Positions 1 through 7,283 of a stretch of 7,469 nucleotides of DNA are shown here, one piece after another. Numbering within the stretch: position 1 is the stretch's first letter; each line of letters begins with the position of its first letter. This DNA is from Candidatus Endomicrobiellum dinenymphae (GTDB taxonomy: Bacteria; Elusimicrobiota; Endomicrobiia; Endomicrobiales; Endomicrobiaceae), in NCBI GenBank assembly GCA_020328135.1, contig JAIXNA010000038.1, forward strand, positions 1 to 7,469, in the 5' to 3' direction. The position numbers were made by a program, and so were the translations under genes. The notes beneath the pieces were generated by a model. The model searched no databases and was not told the DNA's origin. It worked only from the letters and a program-made list of their open reading frames with translations.

Positions 1-476
1 TAAAAAGTCGAAACCATGGCAATTCTTTCTTTCCAAATATTCCCGGATCTAGCATACTTCCAAAAATCCGTTAAAGAAGCGCTCGAATACCAGAAATGTC
101 CCAATATGTTTGGGGCGGACAAATCAACCAAATCCCAGTTATTAATGTATTTTGAATTGTTTAAGTATATTTTAACAATATCATATTTATCAACATCGAC
201 TACTTTTTTATATTTTTCGATTAAAATCATCAATGCGGCAAGCCTTACTTCGTGAATTTCATGCCGTAACAATTTTTTGACTTCTTTTAGACTGATATTC
301 TTCCAATATTTTTTAGCTATAACGCGCATTTGCGGAACGCGCAAACCAAGCAAAACATCGCCATCGCCGTAGCCGCCGGGACATATGTTTAAAATCTTCG
401 CAACCCACTGCGCAAAAACTTTATCTTTGCGTTTTTCTAAATCTTTTAGAAACAATGCTGTAAAATTTTTATTCAT
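1..476 (-). CDS. alkD: AlkD-family DNA alkylation repair glycosylase, C-terminus cut by the window edge
   Basis: Reverse-strand reading from the ATG at 476 gives 158 open codons with no stop before base 1, so the gene is partial. The AlkD (HEAT-like repeat glycosylase) family removes N3- and N7-alkylated purines from DNA in the cytoplasm. Family marks seen: LGLRVPQMRVIAKKYW at about residues 43-58, a HEIHEVRLAALMIL helix at 72-85, NNWDLVDLSAP at 112-122 and WKERIAMVSTF at 148-158. W114, D118 and R151 sit where Bacillus cereus AlkD has W109, D113 and R148, which contact the lesion. The family is usually about 220-240 residues, so roughly a third is missing, including the second catalytic-face Trp. 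No clear Shine-Dalgarno precedes the ATG. The gene begins 35 bases after a small membrane-protein gene that follows uvrA, so it is probably co-transcribed with both. Family call is firm; exact substrate is inferred. Confidence 0.9.
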   Translation of the reverse strand, partial: MNKNFTALFLKDLEKRKDKVFAQWVAKILNICPGGYGDGDVLLGLRVPQMRVIAKKYWKNISLKEVKKLLRHEIHEVRLAALMILIEKYKKVVDVDKYDIVKIYLNNSKYINNWDLVDLSAPNILGHFWYSSASLTDFWKYARSGNIWKERIAMVSTF

Positions 477-511
477 ATTATTTTAACAATCGCTAAACTA
501 TAAAAAACTTT

Positions 512-685
512 CTATAAGTTGATGTATTTTTTTAGTAGAAACGTAAGCGTAAGATACATAATTGAAGTAAAAAAGAATAATGAAGCAAAGCTTGTTGTAA
601 GAAATTTTATTTTGTGAAACAATAAGAATATTAACGTGTAAAAAATACCGAAAACGATTGGATATACTAACAAATTTAGAAGCAT
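512..685 (-). CDS. Small two-helix membrane protein, 57 aa, between uvrA and alkD
   Basis: An ATG at 685 opens 57 codons ending in TAG. I do not recognise the family. The product is nearly all hydrophobic: a first membrane segment at about residues 3-23 (MLLNLLVYPIVFGIFYT and onward), a short loop with H24, K25 and K27, a second segment at about 32-51, and a basic tail (LLKKYINL). It has no Cys and no acidic residue. Real translation is supported by a strong GAGGTG ribosome site four bases before the ATG and by tight spacing: 21 bases after the uvrA stop and 35 bases before alkD. A longer overlapping frame from a GTG at 692 exists, but that GTG lies inside the ribosome site. Function is unknown. 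Membership of a repair transcript does not prove a repair role; it could be a bystander or a membrane or toxin-like peptide. Confidence 0.68.
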   Translation of the reverse strand: MLLNLLVYPIVFGIFYTLIFLLFHKIKFLTTSFASLFFFTSIMYLTLTFLLKKYINL

Positions 686-689
686 TATA

Positions 690-695
690 CACCTC
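690..695 (-). promoter_or_regulatory. Strong ribosome binding site (GAGGTG) for the small membrane gene
   Basis: On the minus strand GAGGTG lies four bases before the ATG at 685. It matches six consecutive bases of the consensus complementary to the 16S 3' end. It decides the start: the GTG inside this site, which opens a competing 64-codon frame, is unlikely to be used. Confidence 0.7.
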
Positions 696-706
696 TCTCT
701 TTTATA

Positions 707-3520
707 TTACTGTCTATGACGATTTATATACTTTTTTAAGTAATAACCCGTAAATGATTTAGAATTCTTCATTACGTCTTCAGGAGTACCTTCGGCAATT
801 ATTTTTCCGCCTCTTTCGCCTCCTTCCGGTCCTAGATCAATAATCCAATCAGCAGTTTTAATAACATCAAGATTATGTTCTATAACCAAAACAGTGTTGC
901 CAGCATACGAAAGTCTTTGTAATACTTCAAGCAGTTTGCCTACATCGGCAAAATGCAAACCTGTGGTCGGCTCATCTAAAATGTACATTGTTCTTCCTGT
1001 GGCCCTTTTGGAGAGTTCTGTAGCAAGTTTTATTCTTTGCGCTTCTCCGCCTGAAAGAGTCGTCGCTTGCTGTCCTATTCTTACATATCCAAGTCCAACG
1101 TCTTCAAGTGTAGATAAAATTCTTTTTAACGCAGGAATATTTTCAAAAAACTTTACGCTTTCTTCGACCGTCATATTTAAAACTTCATCTATATTTTTGC
1201 CTTTATATCTTATCTGCAAAGTTTCTTCATTAAATCTTCTCCCGCCGCAAACATCGCATTTAACATAAATATCGGGCAGGAACTGCATTTCAACTTTTAA
1301 AGCGCCATCGCCCTGACAGTTCTCACATCTTCCTCCTTTTATATTGAAAGAAAATCTACCGGGCTGATAGCCTCTTGCCTTAGCTTCAGGAACTTGTGTA
1401 AATAAATCTCTCATTATTGAGAATGCTCCGGTATAAGTTACAGGATTTGATCTTGGAGTTCTTCCTATAGGCGACTGATCTACAATTACAATCTTATCTA
1501 TATGTTCAACTCCTTCCATACTTTTAAATTTTCCGGGGTTTTCTTTTGCGCGGTACAATTCGTGAGCAAGATTCTTATATATTATCTCATGCACCAAAGT
1601 AGATTTACCGCTGCCGGAAACTCCTGTAATACATACAAAAAGACCCAGCGGAATACTAGCATTTATGTTTCTTAAATTAAACTGCTGAGCGCCTTCTACC
1701 GTAAGCCATCTATCTAAATGCTGTTTTCTCTTTTTTGGCGCAGGTATTTGCAAAGTCCCTTTTAAATATTGTCCTGTTAGAGAATTTTTAGATTTCATTA
1801 TTTCTTTTGCGTTACCTTCTGCGACAATGTATCCGCCGCGCGTTCCGGCTCCGGGTCCCAAATCTATTATGTGGTCTGCGATGCGCATAGTATCTTCGTC
1901 ATGCTCAACAACAATTAAAGTATTGCCTAAATTTTTAAGTTTTATCAAAGTCTCTAAAAGCTTATCGTTATCTTTCTGATGTAATCCTATGGAAGGTTCG
2001 TCAAGTACATACAGCACGCCTGTAAGACCTGAGCCTATCTGCGTCGCTAAATGTATTCTTTGCCCTTCGCCGCCCGAAAGAGCGCCGCTCTCTCTATCTA
2101 AACTTAAATATCCCAGACCAACATTACTCAAGAATTTCAATCTCCCGCATATCTCTTTCAAAATAGTCTTGCTTATAATCTTATCTTTATCGCTAAATTC
2201 AATATTGTTAAAAAAATCGAACGCCTTTTCGATGGACATTTTTGTAATATCTGCAATTGATTTATCATTAACTAAAACTGAGAGAGCTTCTTTTTTCAGT
2301 CTTTGACCTTTACATGACGGACAAAGTTTTATGCCCATGTATTTATTATAAATTTCTTCCCTTACAAAAGAAGACTCTGTTTCGGTATATCTACGTTGCA
2401 TATTTGTTACAACGCCTTCAAAATCATCTCGCCCATAGAGAAGAATCTCTTGCTGTTTTCTTGTAAGTTCTTTCCAAGGAACATTCAAAGGGATTTTATT
2501 CTTTTTTGCAGCTTCAGACAGAAGCTCCCAATAATATCCGCCCCAGCTGCTTTTCCATCTATTGGTTCTTGTCGTTATCGGCTCCGACCACGCTATAATA
2601 GCGCCTTGTTTCACAGAACGATTTTTATTTGGCACTACTAAATTTTCATCAACCTCTATTTTATTTCCTAATCCCGCGCATTCAGGGCATGCTCCGAACG
2701 GAGAGTTAAAAGAAAATAATCGCGGCTCTATTTCAGCAATACTTATACCGCAATCCGCGCAGGCATACTGCTCGCTGTAAACAGTTTCAGATATTGATTT
2801 GCTATTTTTAATTATCGCAACAGATAATATTCCTTTTGACTCCTTTAAAGCAGTTTCTACAGAGCTCGCAACCCTCGAACGTAAATCTTTATTAAGCTTT
2901 ATTCTATCTATTACAATATCTATTGTATGTTTTTTATATCTGTCTAATTTTACATCATCCTCAAGCATATAAATATTTTTATCAACTCTTATTCTGGAAT
3001 ATCCGCTCTTTGCAAGGCGTGAAAAAAGTTCTTCATAAGTTCCTGTTCTTCCTTTGATAAGCGGCGCAAATATATTAATCATTGTGTCATCGGGCAGTTT
3101 CATAATTTCGTCGATAATTTGTTGAGAAGACTGAGACTTAATTGTTTTTGCGCATTTAGGACAATGAGGAACGCCGACTCTTGCAAACAAAAGTCTTAAA
3201 TAATCATAAATTTCTGTCACTGTGCCAACTGTGGAGCGCGGATTATGAGATGGATTTCTTTGCTCTATTGAAATCGCAGGCGATAAACCTTCTATAATAT
3301 CAACATCAGGTTTTTCCATAAGTTCCAAAAATTGTCTTGCATATGCAGACAAAGATTCTACATATCTTCTTTGTCCTTCGGCATAAATCGTATTAAATGC
3401 CAAAGATGATTTTCCTGAACCGGACAAACCTGTAACTACAACAAGCTTGTTTTTTGGTATATTGAGATCTATATTTTTTAAATTATGCTGCCTAGCTCCG
3501 CGAATTTTTATTATGTCCAT
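707..3520 (-). CDS. uvrA: UvrABC excision nuclease subunit A
   Basis: Encodes a complete 937-residue UvrA, matching the usual length of about 940. UvrA is the DNA-damage sensor of nucleotide excision repair; it acts as a dimer with UvrB in the cytoplasm. Two ABC ATPase modules are intact. Module I has Walker A GLSGSGKSS at 31-39, signature LSGGEGQRI at 482-490, Walker B ending D507-E508 and switch His H540. Module II has Walker A GVSGSGKST at 633-641, signature LSGGEAQRI at 822-830 and Walker B ending D849-E850. Zinc-binding cysteines are at C254/C257/C278/C281 and C732/C735/C755/C758; extra pairs at C120/C123 and C400/C403 are also family-typical. AAGGA lies five bases before the ATG. A promoter lies upstream, and a small membrane gene and alkD follow closely. 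No LexA-type box is visible before it, so SOS control is not evident. No sign of damage. Confidence 0.98.
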   Translation of the reverse strand: MDIIKIRGARQHNLKNIDLNIPKNKLVVVTGLSGSGKSSLAFNTIYAEGQRRYVESLSAYARQFLELMEKPDVDIIEGLSPAISIEQRNPSHNPRSTVGTVTEIYDYLRLLFARVGVPHCPKCAKTIKSQSSQQIIDEIMKLPDDTMINIFAPLIKGRTGTYEELFSRLAKSGYSRIRVDKNIYMLEDDVKLDRYKKHTIDIVIDRIKLNKDLRSRVASSVETALKESKGILSVAIIKNSKSISETVYSEQYACADCGISIAEIEPRLFSFNSPFGACPECAGLGNKIEVDENLVVPNKNRSVKQGAIIAWSEPITTRTNRWKSSWGGYYWELLSEAAKKNKIPLNVPWKELTRKQQEILLYGRDDFEGVVTNMQRRYTETESSFVREEIYNKYMGIKLCPSCKGQRLKKEALSVLVNDKSIADITKMSIEKAFDFFNNIEFSDKDKIISKTILKEICGRLKFLSNVGLGYLSLDRESGALSGGEGQRIHLATQIGSGLTGVLYVLDEPSIGLHQKDNDKLLETLIKLKNLGNTLIVVEHDEDTMRIADHIIDLGPGAGTRGGYIVAEGNAKEIMKSKNSLTGQYLKGTLQIPAPKKRKQHLDRWLTVEGAQQFNLRNINASIPLGLFVCITGVSGSGKSTLVHEIIYKNLAHELYRAKENPGKFKSMEGVEHIDKIVIVDQSPIGRTPRSNPVTYTGAFSIMRDLFTQVPEAKARGYQPGRFSFNIKGGRCENCQGDGALKVEMQFLPDIYVKCDVCGGRRFNEETLQIRYKGKNIDEVLNMTVEESVKFFENIPALKRILSTLEDVGLGYVRIGQQATTLSGGEAQRIKLATELSKRATGRTMYILDEPTTGLHFADVGKLLEVLQRLSYAGNTVLVIEHNLDVIKTADWIIDLGPEGGERGGKIIAEGTPEDVMKNSKSFTGYYLKKYINRHRQ

Positions 3521-3560
3521 GTTTTTCCTTCTGAAAATTAAGATATCGCTTGTGTACGAA

Positions 3561-3590
3561 ATTTTAGCATATATGGTTTTAAAATAACAA
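3561..3590 (-). promoter_or_regulatory. Putative sigma-70 promoter for uvrA and its downstream genes
   Basis: On the minus strand a -35 TTGTTA (3585-3590) and a -10 TAAAAT (3561-3566) are 18 bases apart. A TG one base before the -10 makes it an extended -10 element. Transcription would start around 3554, leaving a leader of about 34 bases with the AAGGA ribosome site. It lies in the divergent gap shared with sulP. Assigned by eye. Confidence 0.5.
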
Positions 3591-3595
3591 AAGCG

Positions 3596-3624
3596 TTGCC
3601 TAAAATATTTTTGTTATGTACAAT
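3596..3624 (+). promoter_or_regulatory. Putative sigma-70 promoter for the SulP transporter gene
   Basis: A -35 TTGCCT (3596-3601) and a -10 TACAAT (3619-3624) are 17 bases apart, with TG just before the -10. The start would be near 3631, about 40 bases before the preferred ATG at 3671. Its -35 lies only five bases from the -35 of the opposing uvrA promoter, so the two may compete or share control. Assigned by eye. Confidence 0.42.
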
Positions 3625-3670
3625 AGCGCTAACTAGAGGATTTTATCAGACTTATCCAACTAAAAAACAA

Positions 3671-5362
3671 ATGTTTAAACCAAAATTATTTACGCTAATA
3701 AAAAATAGACCTCAGGAATTTACATTCAGCCGCATCCTCGCCGATATAAATGCCGGTCTTATAGTTGCTTTTATTGCTATCCCTCTTTCAATAGCGTTTG
3801 GCATCGCGTCCGGGGTTGCTCCGGGAAAAGGGCTTATAACTGCCGTGGTGGCAGGTTTTTTGGTTTCATTTTTTGGCGGAAGTCGCGTCCAAATTGGCGG
3901 TCCTACGGGCGCTTTTGTAATTATAGTTTGTGGAATACTGCAACAATACGGAACAAGCGGTCTAATAACAGCCACAGCTATGGCCGGTATCTTTTTGATA
4001 GCAATGGGATTTCTAAAATTCGGTAAAGTTATACGTTATATTCCAGATCCCATAACAACAGGCTTTACAAGCGGCATTGCCGTAGTTTTATTTTCAACGC
4101 AAATTAACGATTTTCTTGGATTAGGACTTACATCCATTCCCGCAAACTTTATTGATAAATGGACGCTATATATTCAAAATCTTAGCAATATAAACATTTC
4201 AACAGTTGTGATGGGAATATCAATTTTATTGTTCATGATGTTTTATCCTAAAAAATTCAAATTCTTTCCAGCTCCTTTGGCAGCGCTTATATTTTCGACA
4301 TTAATTGTAAAATTTTTTGATCTTCCCATCGACACAATATTCTCACATTTCGGAGATATAACAAAATCAATGGCGCTTTCGCCTCAAATGCCTGCGTTAA
4401 GTTTTGAGATTATAGAGAAATTATTTCAACCCGCTTTAACGATAGCTGTGCTTGCAGGCGTAGAATCATTATTATCTGCTGTAGTTGCGGACGGCATGAT
4501 AGGAAAAAAGCATATATCAAATACCGAGCTTATAGCGCAAGGAATAGCAAATATAGGGTCTGCATTTTTTGGCGGTATTCCAGCCACAGGCGCAATAGCA
4601 AGAACTGCAACAAATATCAATAATGGCGGGAGAACGCCAATTGCAGGAATAGCGCACGCAATTTTTATACTTATAATATTACTTGTATTTATGAAATACA
4701 TCGTTTTTATTCCAATGGTAACGCTTGCCGTAGTGTTGTTTACCGTAGCGTATAGAATGATGGACTTTAACGCCTTTAAAGAGATTTTTAAAGCGCCCGT
4801 AAGCGATTCTTTGGTTTTACTTACAACATTTTCACTGACAGTTTTTGTAAATTTGGTTTACGCAATTGAAATAGGAATGATTTTGGCGTCGTTTTTATTT
4901 ATGAAAAGAATGTCTGACATTGCAAATATTGATACCGCAAAAAACGATGTTTATGAAGGTATTGACTGCGAATATCTTGAAGAAAAAAGGAATTTAAAAG
5001 GCGTAATTGTATACGAAATCAACGGTCCGTTCTTTTTTGGAGCGGCAAGCAGGTTCGTGGAATATATAGAAAAAATAAAAGACTGTAAAGTTATAATTTT
5101 AAGAATGAGAAAAGTGCCTGCTATGGATGCTACAGGATATCACGCGCTATACAAAATCTACAGAAAATGCGTTTTATCAAATACAAGTCTCATTCTATGC
5201 CAGATACAAAAACAGCCTATAAAAGTGCTAAAAAACTATGGATTTATTGATATTTTAGGCAGAGCAAATATCGCATTAAATATAAACACTGCATTTAGAA
5301 AAGCAAAAGACTATATAACATATCTAGAAGAATACAACAACACATTTCACATAAAAAAGTGA
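3671..5362 (+). CDS. SulP (SLC26) family anion transporter with C-terminal STAS domain
   Basis: A 563-residue inner-membrane protein of the SulP family, which moves sulfate, bicarbonate or dicarboxylates by proton or sodium symport or by exchange. Substrate cannot be read from sequence. The 7+7 membrane core spans about residues 25-415. Diagnostic stretches are AGLIVAFIAIPLSIAFGIASG (28-48, given in part), GGSRVQIGGPTGAF (69-82), ESLLSAVVADGM (265-276) and GIPATGAIARTATN (302-315). The STAS domain covers about 440-555, with the conserved loop MDATG at 485-489. The frame is open back to a TTG at 3596, but the ATG at 3671 is preferred: family members start with an MFKPKLF-like segment shortly before the first helix, and a promoter lies inside the longer version. 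No good Shine-Dalgarno precedes 3671, so the start is not certain. Monocistronic, convergent with rlmI. Confidence 0.93.
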   Translation: MFKPKLFTLIKNRPQEFTFSRILADINAGLIVAFIAIPLSIAFGIASGVAPGKGLITAVVAGFLVSFFGGSRVQIGGPTGAFVIIVCGILQQYGTSGLITATAMAGIFLIAMGFLKFGKVIRYIPDPITTGFTSGIAVVLFSTQINDFLGLGLTSIPANFIDKWTLYIQNLSNINISTVVMGISILLFMMFYPKKFKFFPAPLAALIFSTLIVKFFDLPIDTIFSHFGDITKSMALSPQMPALSFEIIEKLFQPALTIAVLAGVESLLSAVVADGMIGKKHISNTELIAQGIANIGSAFFGGIPATGAIARTATNINNGGRTPIAGIAHAIFILIILLVFMKYIVFIPMVTLAVVLFTVAYRMMDFNAFKEIFKAPVSDSLVLLTTFSLTVFVNLVYAIEIGMILASFLFMKRMSDIANIDTAKNDVYEGIDCEYLEEKRNLKGVIVYEINGPFFFGAASRFVEYIEKIKDCKVIILRMRKVPAMDATGYHALYKIYRKCVLSNTSLILCQIQKQPIKVLKNYGFIDILGRANIALNINTAFRKAKDYITYLEEYNNTFHIKK

Positions 5363-5388
5363 AGCTTTCCATACTTTGTCAGGCGGTT

Positions 5389-5457
5389 GTCATATTGAGC
5401 GTAGCGAAATATCTATTCTTCTAGATACTTCGGTCGCTACGTTTCCTCAAGTACGAC
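5389..5457. repeat. Imperfect palindromic intergenic element; possible bidirectional terminator
   Basis: Outer arms GTCATATTGAG (5389-5399) and CTCAAGTACGAC (5446-5457) pair imperfectly. Inner arms GTAGCGA/TCGCTAC and TATCTA/TAGATA flank a six-base loop (TTCTTC). The layout and the words CGAAATATCT and GATACTTCGGTCGC resemble dispersed palindromes seen in intergenic regions of many bacterial genomes; this is from memory, not a search. It sits between convergent sulP and rlmI and could end both transcripts, although no T-run follows. Its right arm encodes the final residues and stop codon of rlmI. Only one copy is present in this window, so its repeat status is inferred. Confidence 0.6.
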
Positions 5458-6631
5458 GCGCGTCCTTCATTACAACAACTGCAAAATTAAGATATTCTGT
5501 TTCCGGCATAGACGTTAAAACAGGATGATCTTTTGCCTGAAAACCATATTCCAAAATAAGAGCTTTCCTCTTAAGTTTAGCCGCCGCTTGATGTATAGCA
5601 TCTTTGAATTCTTTAAAACCAAGATGATGAGAACACGACGACGCTGCCAAAACTCCACCGGCGTTCAACAGATTCATAGCGGCTTCATTTATTTTAACGT
5701 AATGTTTAAAACCGGCATTAAAATCTTTACGACTTTTAATAAGACCGGGCGGGTCAATATTTACAATATCAAATTTAGCTGACTTTGCTTCCTGCGATGT
5801 CAAATACTCTAAAGCATCCGCTTCAATGCCGTTAAAATCTTTAAATCCGTTTAAAGAGTAATTCTTTTCTGCCATTTCAAGAGCAACACGAGACGAATCA
5901 ACAAAAACAACTTCTTTAGCTCCGGCTCTTTTTGCATATATACCGAACGCCCCAGTGTGACAATAACAATCAAGAACTTTTTGATCTTTTACATAAGCGG
6001 CCAGTTTTGCTCTGTTGTCTCTCTGGTCAAAGAAAAAACCGGTTTTCTGACCGTTTATTAAGTCTGTATAAAATTTAATACCGTTTTCCGATATAATAAT
6101 ATCGTTTGGAATATCGCCGTAATAAACTTTGTTTTCAAGATCAAGTCCTTCAAGCTTTCTTAAACTTACGTCGTTTCTTATAAAAATTCCTTTTGGACTA
6201 TAAACATTTGTTGCCGCTTCCAAAATATCATTTTTATATTTATCTGCGCCGGCAGAAACAAACTGTACGCAAAGATAATCTTCGTATTTATCCAAAATTA
6301 CTCCGGACATATCATCTGATTCGCCAAAAACCGCCCTATATGAATTTTCTTTTGGATATACATCCTCTCTTAGAAGTTTCGCTTCTTCTATTCTCTTTTT
6401 CCAAAACAACGCGTTTATACTTTCTTCTTTAGCTGTAATAAATCTAAAAGCTATCAACGAATGCGGATTATAAAAACCCAAACCTACAAAACTTTCAGCG
6501 TTGTCGTACAAAGAAACAATATCGCCTAACGCAGGACTTCCCTCAACCTGTTTAATCTCGTTTGAAAAAACCCACTTGTGACCATTTTTAATTCTTTTGC
6601 CGTCGCCGGCTTTAAGTATAATCCTTTTCAC
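5447..6631 (-). CDS. rlmI: Class I SAM-dependent 23S rRNA cytosine-5 methyltransferase, RlmI type
   Basis: 394 residues, like RlmI (E. coli 396), which makes m5C1962 in 23S rRNA using S-adenosylmethionine. Order: N-terminal PUA-like RNA-binding region (about 1-75, with GHKWVFSNEI at 17-26), a central domain, then a Rossmann methyltransferase. Seen: NGQKTGFFFDQRDNR (193-207), SAM motif I LDCYCHTGAFG (220-230), acidic D245, motif IV NIDPPGLIKS (291-300) and SSCSHHL (331-337), where Cys333 is the likely catalytic cysteine. The frame extends to an ATG at 6655. I prefer the GTG at 6631 because AGAGGT lies just before it, homologues begin at this point (M-K-x-I-I-L-K), and it overlaps the upstream ORF stop as GTGA, suggesting translational coupling. 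The last residues (RRT) and TGA come from a palindromic element. The exact target base in this organism is inferred. Confidence 0.9.
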   Translation of the reverse strand: MKRIILKAGDGKRIKNGHKWVFSNEIKQVEGSPALGDIVSLYDNAESFVGLGFYNPHSLIAFRFITAKEESINALFWKKRIEEAKLLREDVYPKENSYRAVFGESDDMSGVILDKYEDYLCVQFVSAGADKYKNDILEAATNVYSPKGIFIRNDVSLRKLEGLDLENKVYYGDIPNDIIISENGIKFYTDLINGQKTGFFFDQRDNRAKLAAYVKDQKVLDCYCHTGAFGIYAKRAGAKEVVFVDSSRVALEMAEKNYSLNGFKDFNGIEADALEYLTSQEAKSAKFDIVNIDPPGLIKSRKDFNAGFKHYVKINEAAMNLLNAGGVLAASSCSHHLGFKEFKDAIHQAAAKLKRKALILEYGFQAKDHPVLTSMPETEYLNFAVVVMKDARRT

Positions 6632-6846
6632 ACAACCTCTTTGTTTGTTTGACATACATACTTCAAACAGTCTTCTCCATATGTACTCAATTTTTGGAGG
6701 TTATAATATCTAGTAATACGGCAAGTATCTATTACCTCGAAAACTTGATCCCTTAAGCGGCTTTTAACTTTACGCAAATTTTCATCTTCTTGCGGCAACC
6801 ACGATTTTCGATTGCGATAAGTTTTTTGCGCTTTTGCTTCATTCAT
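6628..6846 (-). CDS. Hypothetical 72-aa basic protein overlapping the rlmI start
   Basis: An ATG at 6846 opens 72 codons; the TGA overlaps the preferred rlmI GTG by two bases. I do not recognise it. The product is basic and polar, with no signal peptide or membrane segment, and has three cysteines (C42, C60, C65). Residues 15-24 (SWLPQEDENL) loosely recall the W-x-x-x-ED-x-x-L opening of Myb/SANT-like DNA-binding folds, but no second or third Trp follows, so this is weak. Support: the GTGA overlap and the shared reading direction. Against: no Shine-Dalgarno before the ATG, and the best promoter -10 ends only four bases before it, so translation would need a leaderless mRNA. It may instead be a decayed gene fragment or an untranslated leader for rlmI. 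Confidence 0.4.
   Translation of the reverse strand: MNEAKAQKTYRNRKSWLPQEDENLRKVKSRLRDQVFEVIDTCRITRYYNLQKLSTYGEDCLKYVCQTNKEVV
6697..6738. repeat. Short imperfect inverted repeat inside the 72-aa ORF
   Basis: GAGGTTATA (6697-6705) and TATTACCTC (6730-6738) form nine-base arms with one mismatch around a 24-base centre. If the 72-aa ORF is not translated, this could fold in the rlmI leader RNA. No function is established. Confidence 0.3.
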
Positions 6847-6850
6847 TACT

Positions 6851-6880
6851 ATTTTATGTAGTTTTGATACTTTTTTACAA
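6851..6880 (-). promoter_or_regulatory. Putative promoter for the 72-aa ORF and rlmI
   Basis: Minus-strand -35 TTGTAA (6875-6880) and -10 TAAAAT (6851-6856), 18 bases apart, the same layout as the uvrA promoter. Transcription would start near 6844-6845, at the ATG of the 72-aa ORF, implying either leaderless translation of that ORF or a leader of about 210 bases before rlmI. Assigned by eye. Confidence 0.42.
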
Positions 6881-7012
6881 TAACTTTATAATCGACACTA
6901 TCTGCGCTAATAAGATTTTGTAATCGTTACGCCTGAATATGTAATGCATTATTTACTGCAACACAGTCTTCCTTAGTTGTTACTGGGCGGAGCGAACTTA
7001 AAAACCTCTTTT
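6881..7012. other. Intergenic spacer with no recognisable gene
   Basis: Between the rlmI-side promoter and the repeat block I see no ORF with a ribosome site, no tRNA and no clear terminator. There is a ten-base palindrome TAATGCATTA at 6942-6951. Minus-strand reading of the adjoining inverted repeat copy runs into this spacer and stops at a TAA at 6998-7000. Confidence 0.5.
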
Positions 7013-7147
7013 TCTCTCGCTTGCTTTCTTATCCACCTCAACGCATATATCTTTCCCTTTTTTGCCTCTAGCTTTGAACTTTTTGTAATCAGCTGCCGCT
7101 TGGGGGTCATTCGGATGCTTATCCAGACATTCGCGCTCTTCTGCGGC
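7013..7147 (-). repeat. 141-base repeat unit, inverted copy L
   Basis: The reverse complement of this stretch matches nearly a full unit of the direct copies to its right. Its left end breaks off inside the unit after GCGAGAGA, where AAAAGAGG replaces CAAGAGG, so the array boundary is abrupt. In the charged frame it ends ...KKASER, then KRGF and a TAA at 6998-7000. The switch to direct orientation shares GCGGC (7143-7147). Confidence 0.9.
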
Positions 7148-7229
7148 AGCTGATTACAAAAAGTTCAAAGCTAGAGGCAAAAAAGGGAAAGATATATGCC
7201 TTGAGGTGGATAAGAAAGTAAGCGAGAGA
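7013..7229. repeat. Large inverted repeat (87-base arms) at the L/A switch
   Basis: Arms 7013-7099 and 7143-7229 are reverse complements at 85 of 87 bases around a 43-base loop (7100-7142). As single-stranded DNA or RNA this would make a very stable hairpin. The mismatches show the arms come from two different unit copies. Confidence 0.92.
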
Positions 7230-7283
7230 CAAGAGGCCGCAGAAGAGCGCGAATGTCTGAATAAGCATCCGAATGACCCCCAA
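7143..7283 (+). repeat. 141-base repeat unit, direct copy A
   Basis: First of two tandem direct units. It differs from copy B at four bases (7149, 7200, 7219, 7260). In the charged frame it reads AADYKKFKARGKKGKDICLE (first 20 residues), continuing VDKKVSERQEAAEERECLNK and HPNDPQ. Confidence 0.95.

Noticed and set aside
16..255. Plus-strand 79-codon ORF at the left edge
   Set aside because: It is antisense to the partial alkD gene, whose conserved motifs are clear on the minus strand.
498..692. 64-codon minus-strand frame starting with GTG
   Set aside because: Its start codon lies inside the GAGGTG ribosome site of the overlapping 57-aa membrane-protein frame, which has an ATG, correct spacing and a coherent two-helix product.
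3521..3600. LexA/SOS operator upstream of uvrA
   Set aside because: I see neither a CTGT-N8-ACAG nor a GAAC-N4-GTTC pattern in the gap.
3596..3670. 25-residue N-terminal extension of SulP from a TTG
   Set aside because: No ribosome site, not typical of the family, and it overlaps a plausible promoter.
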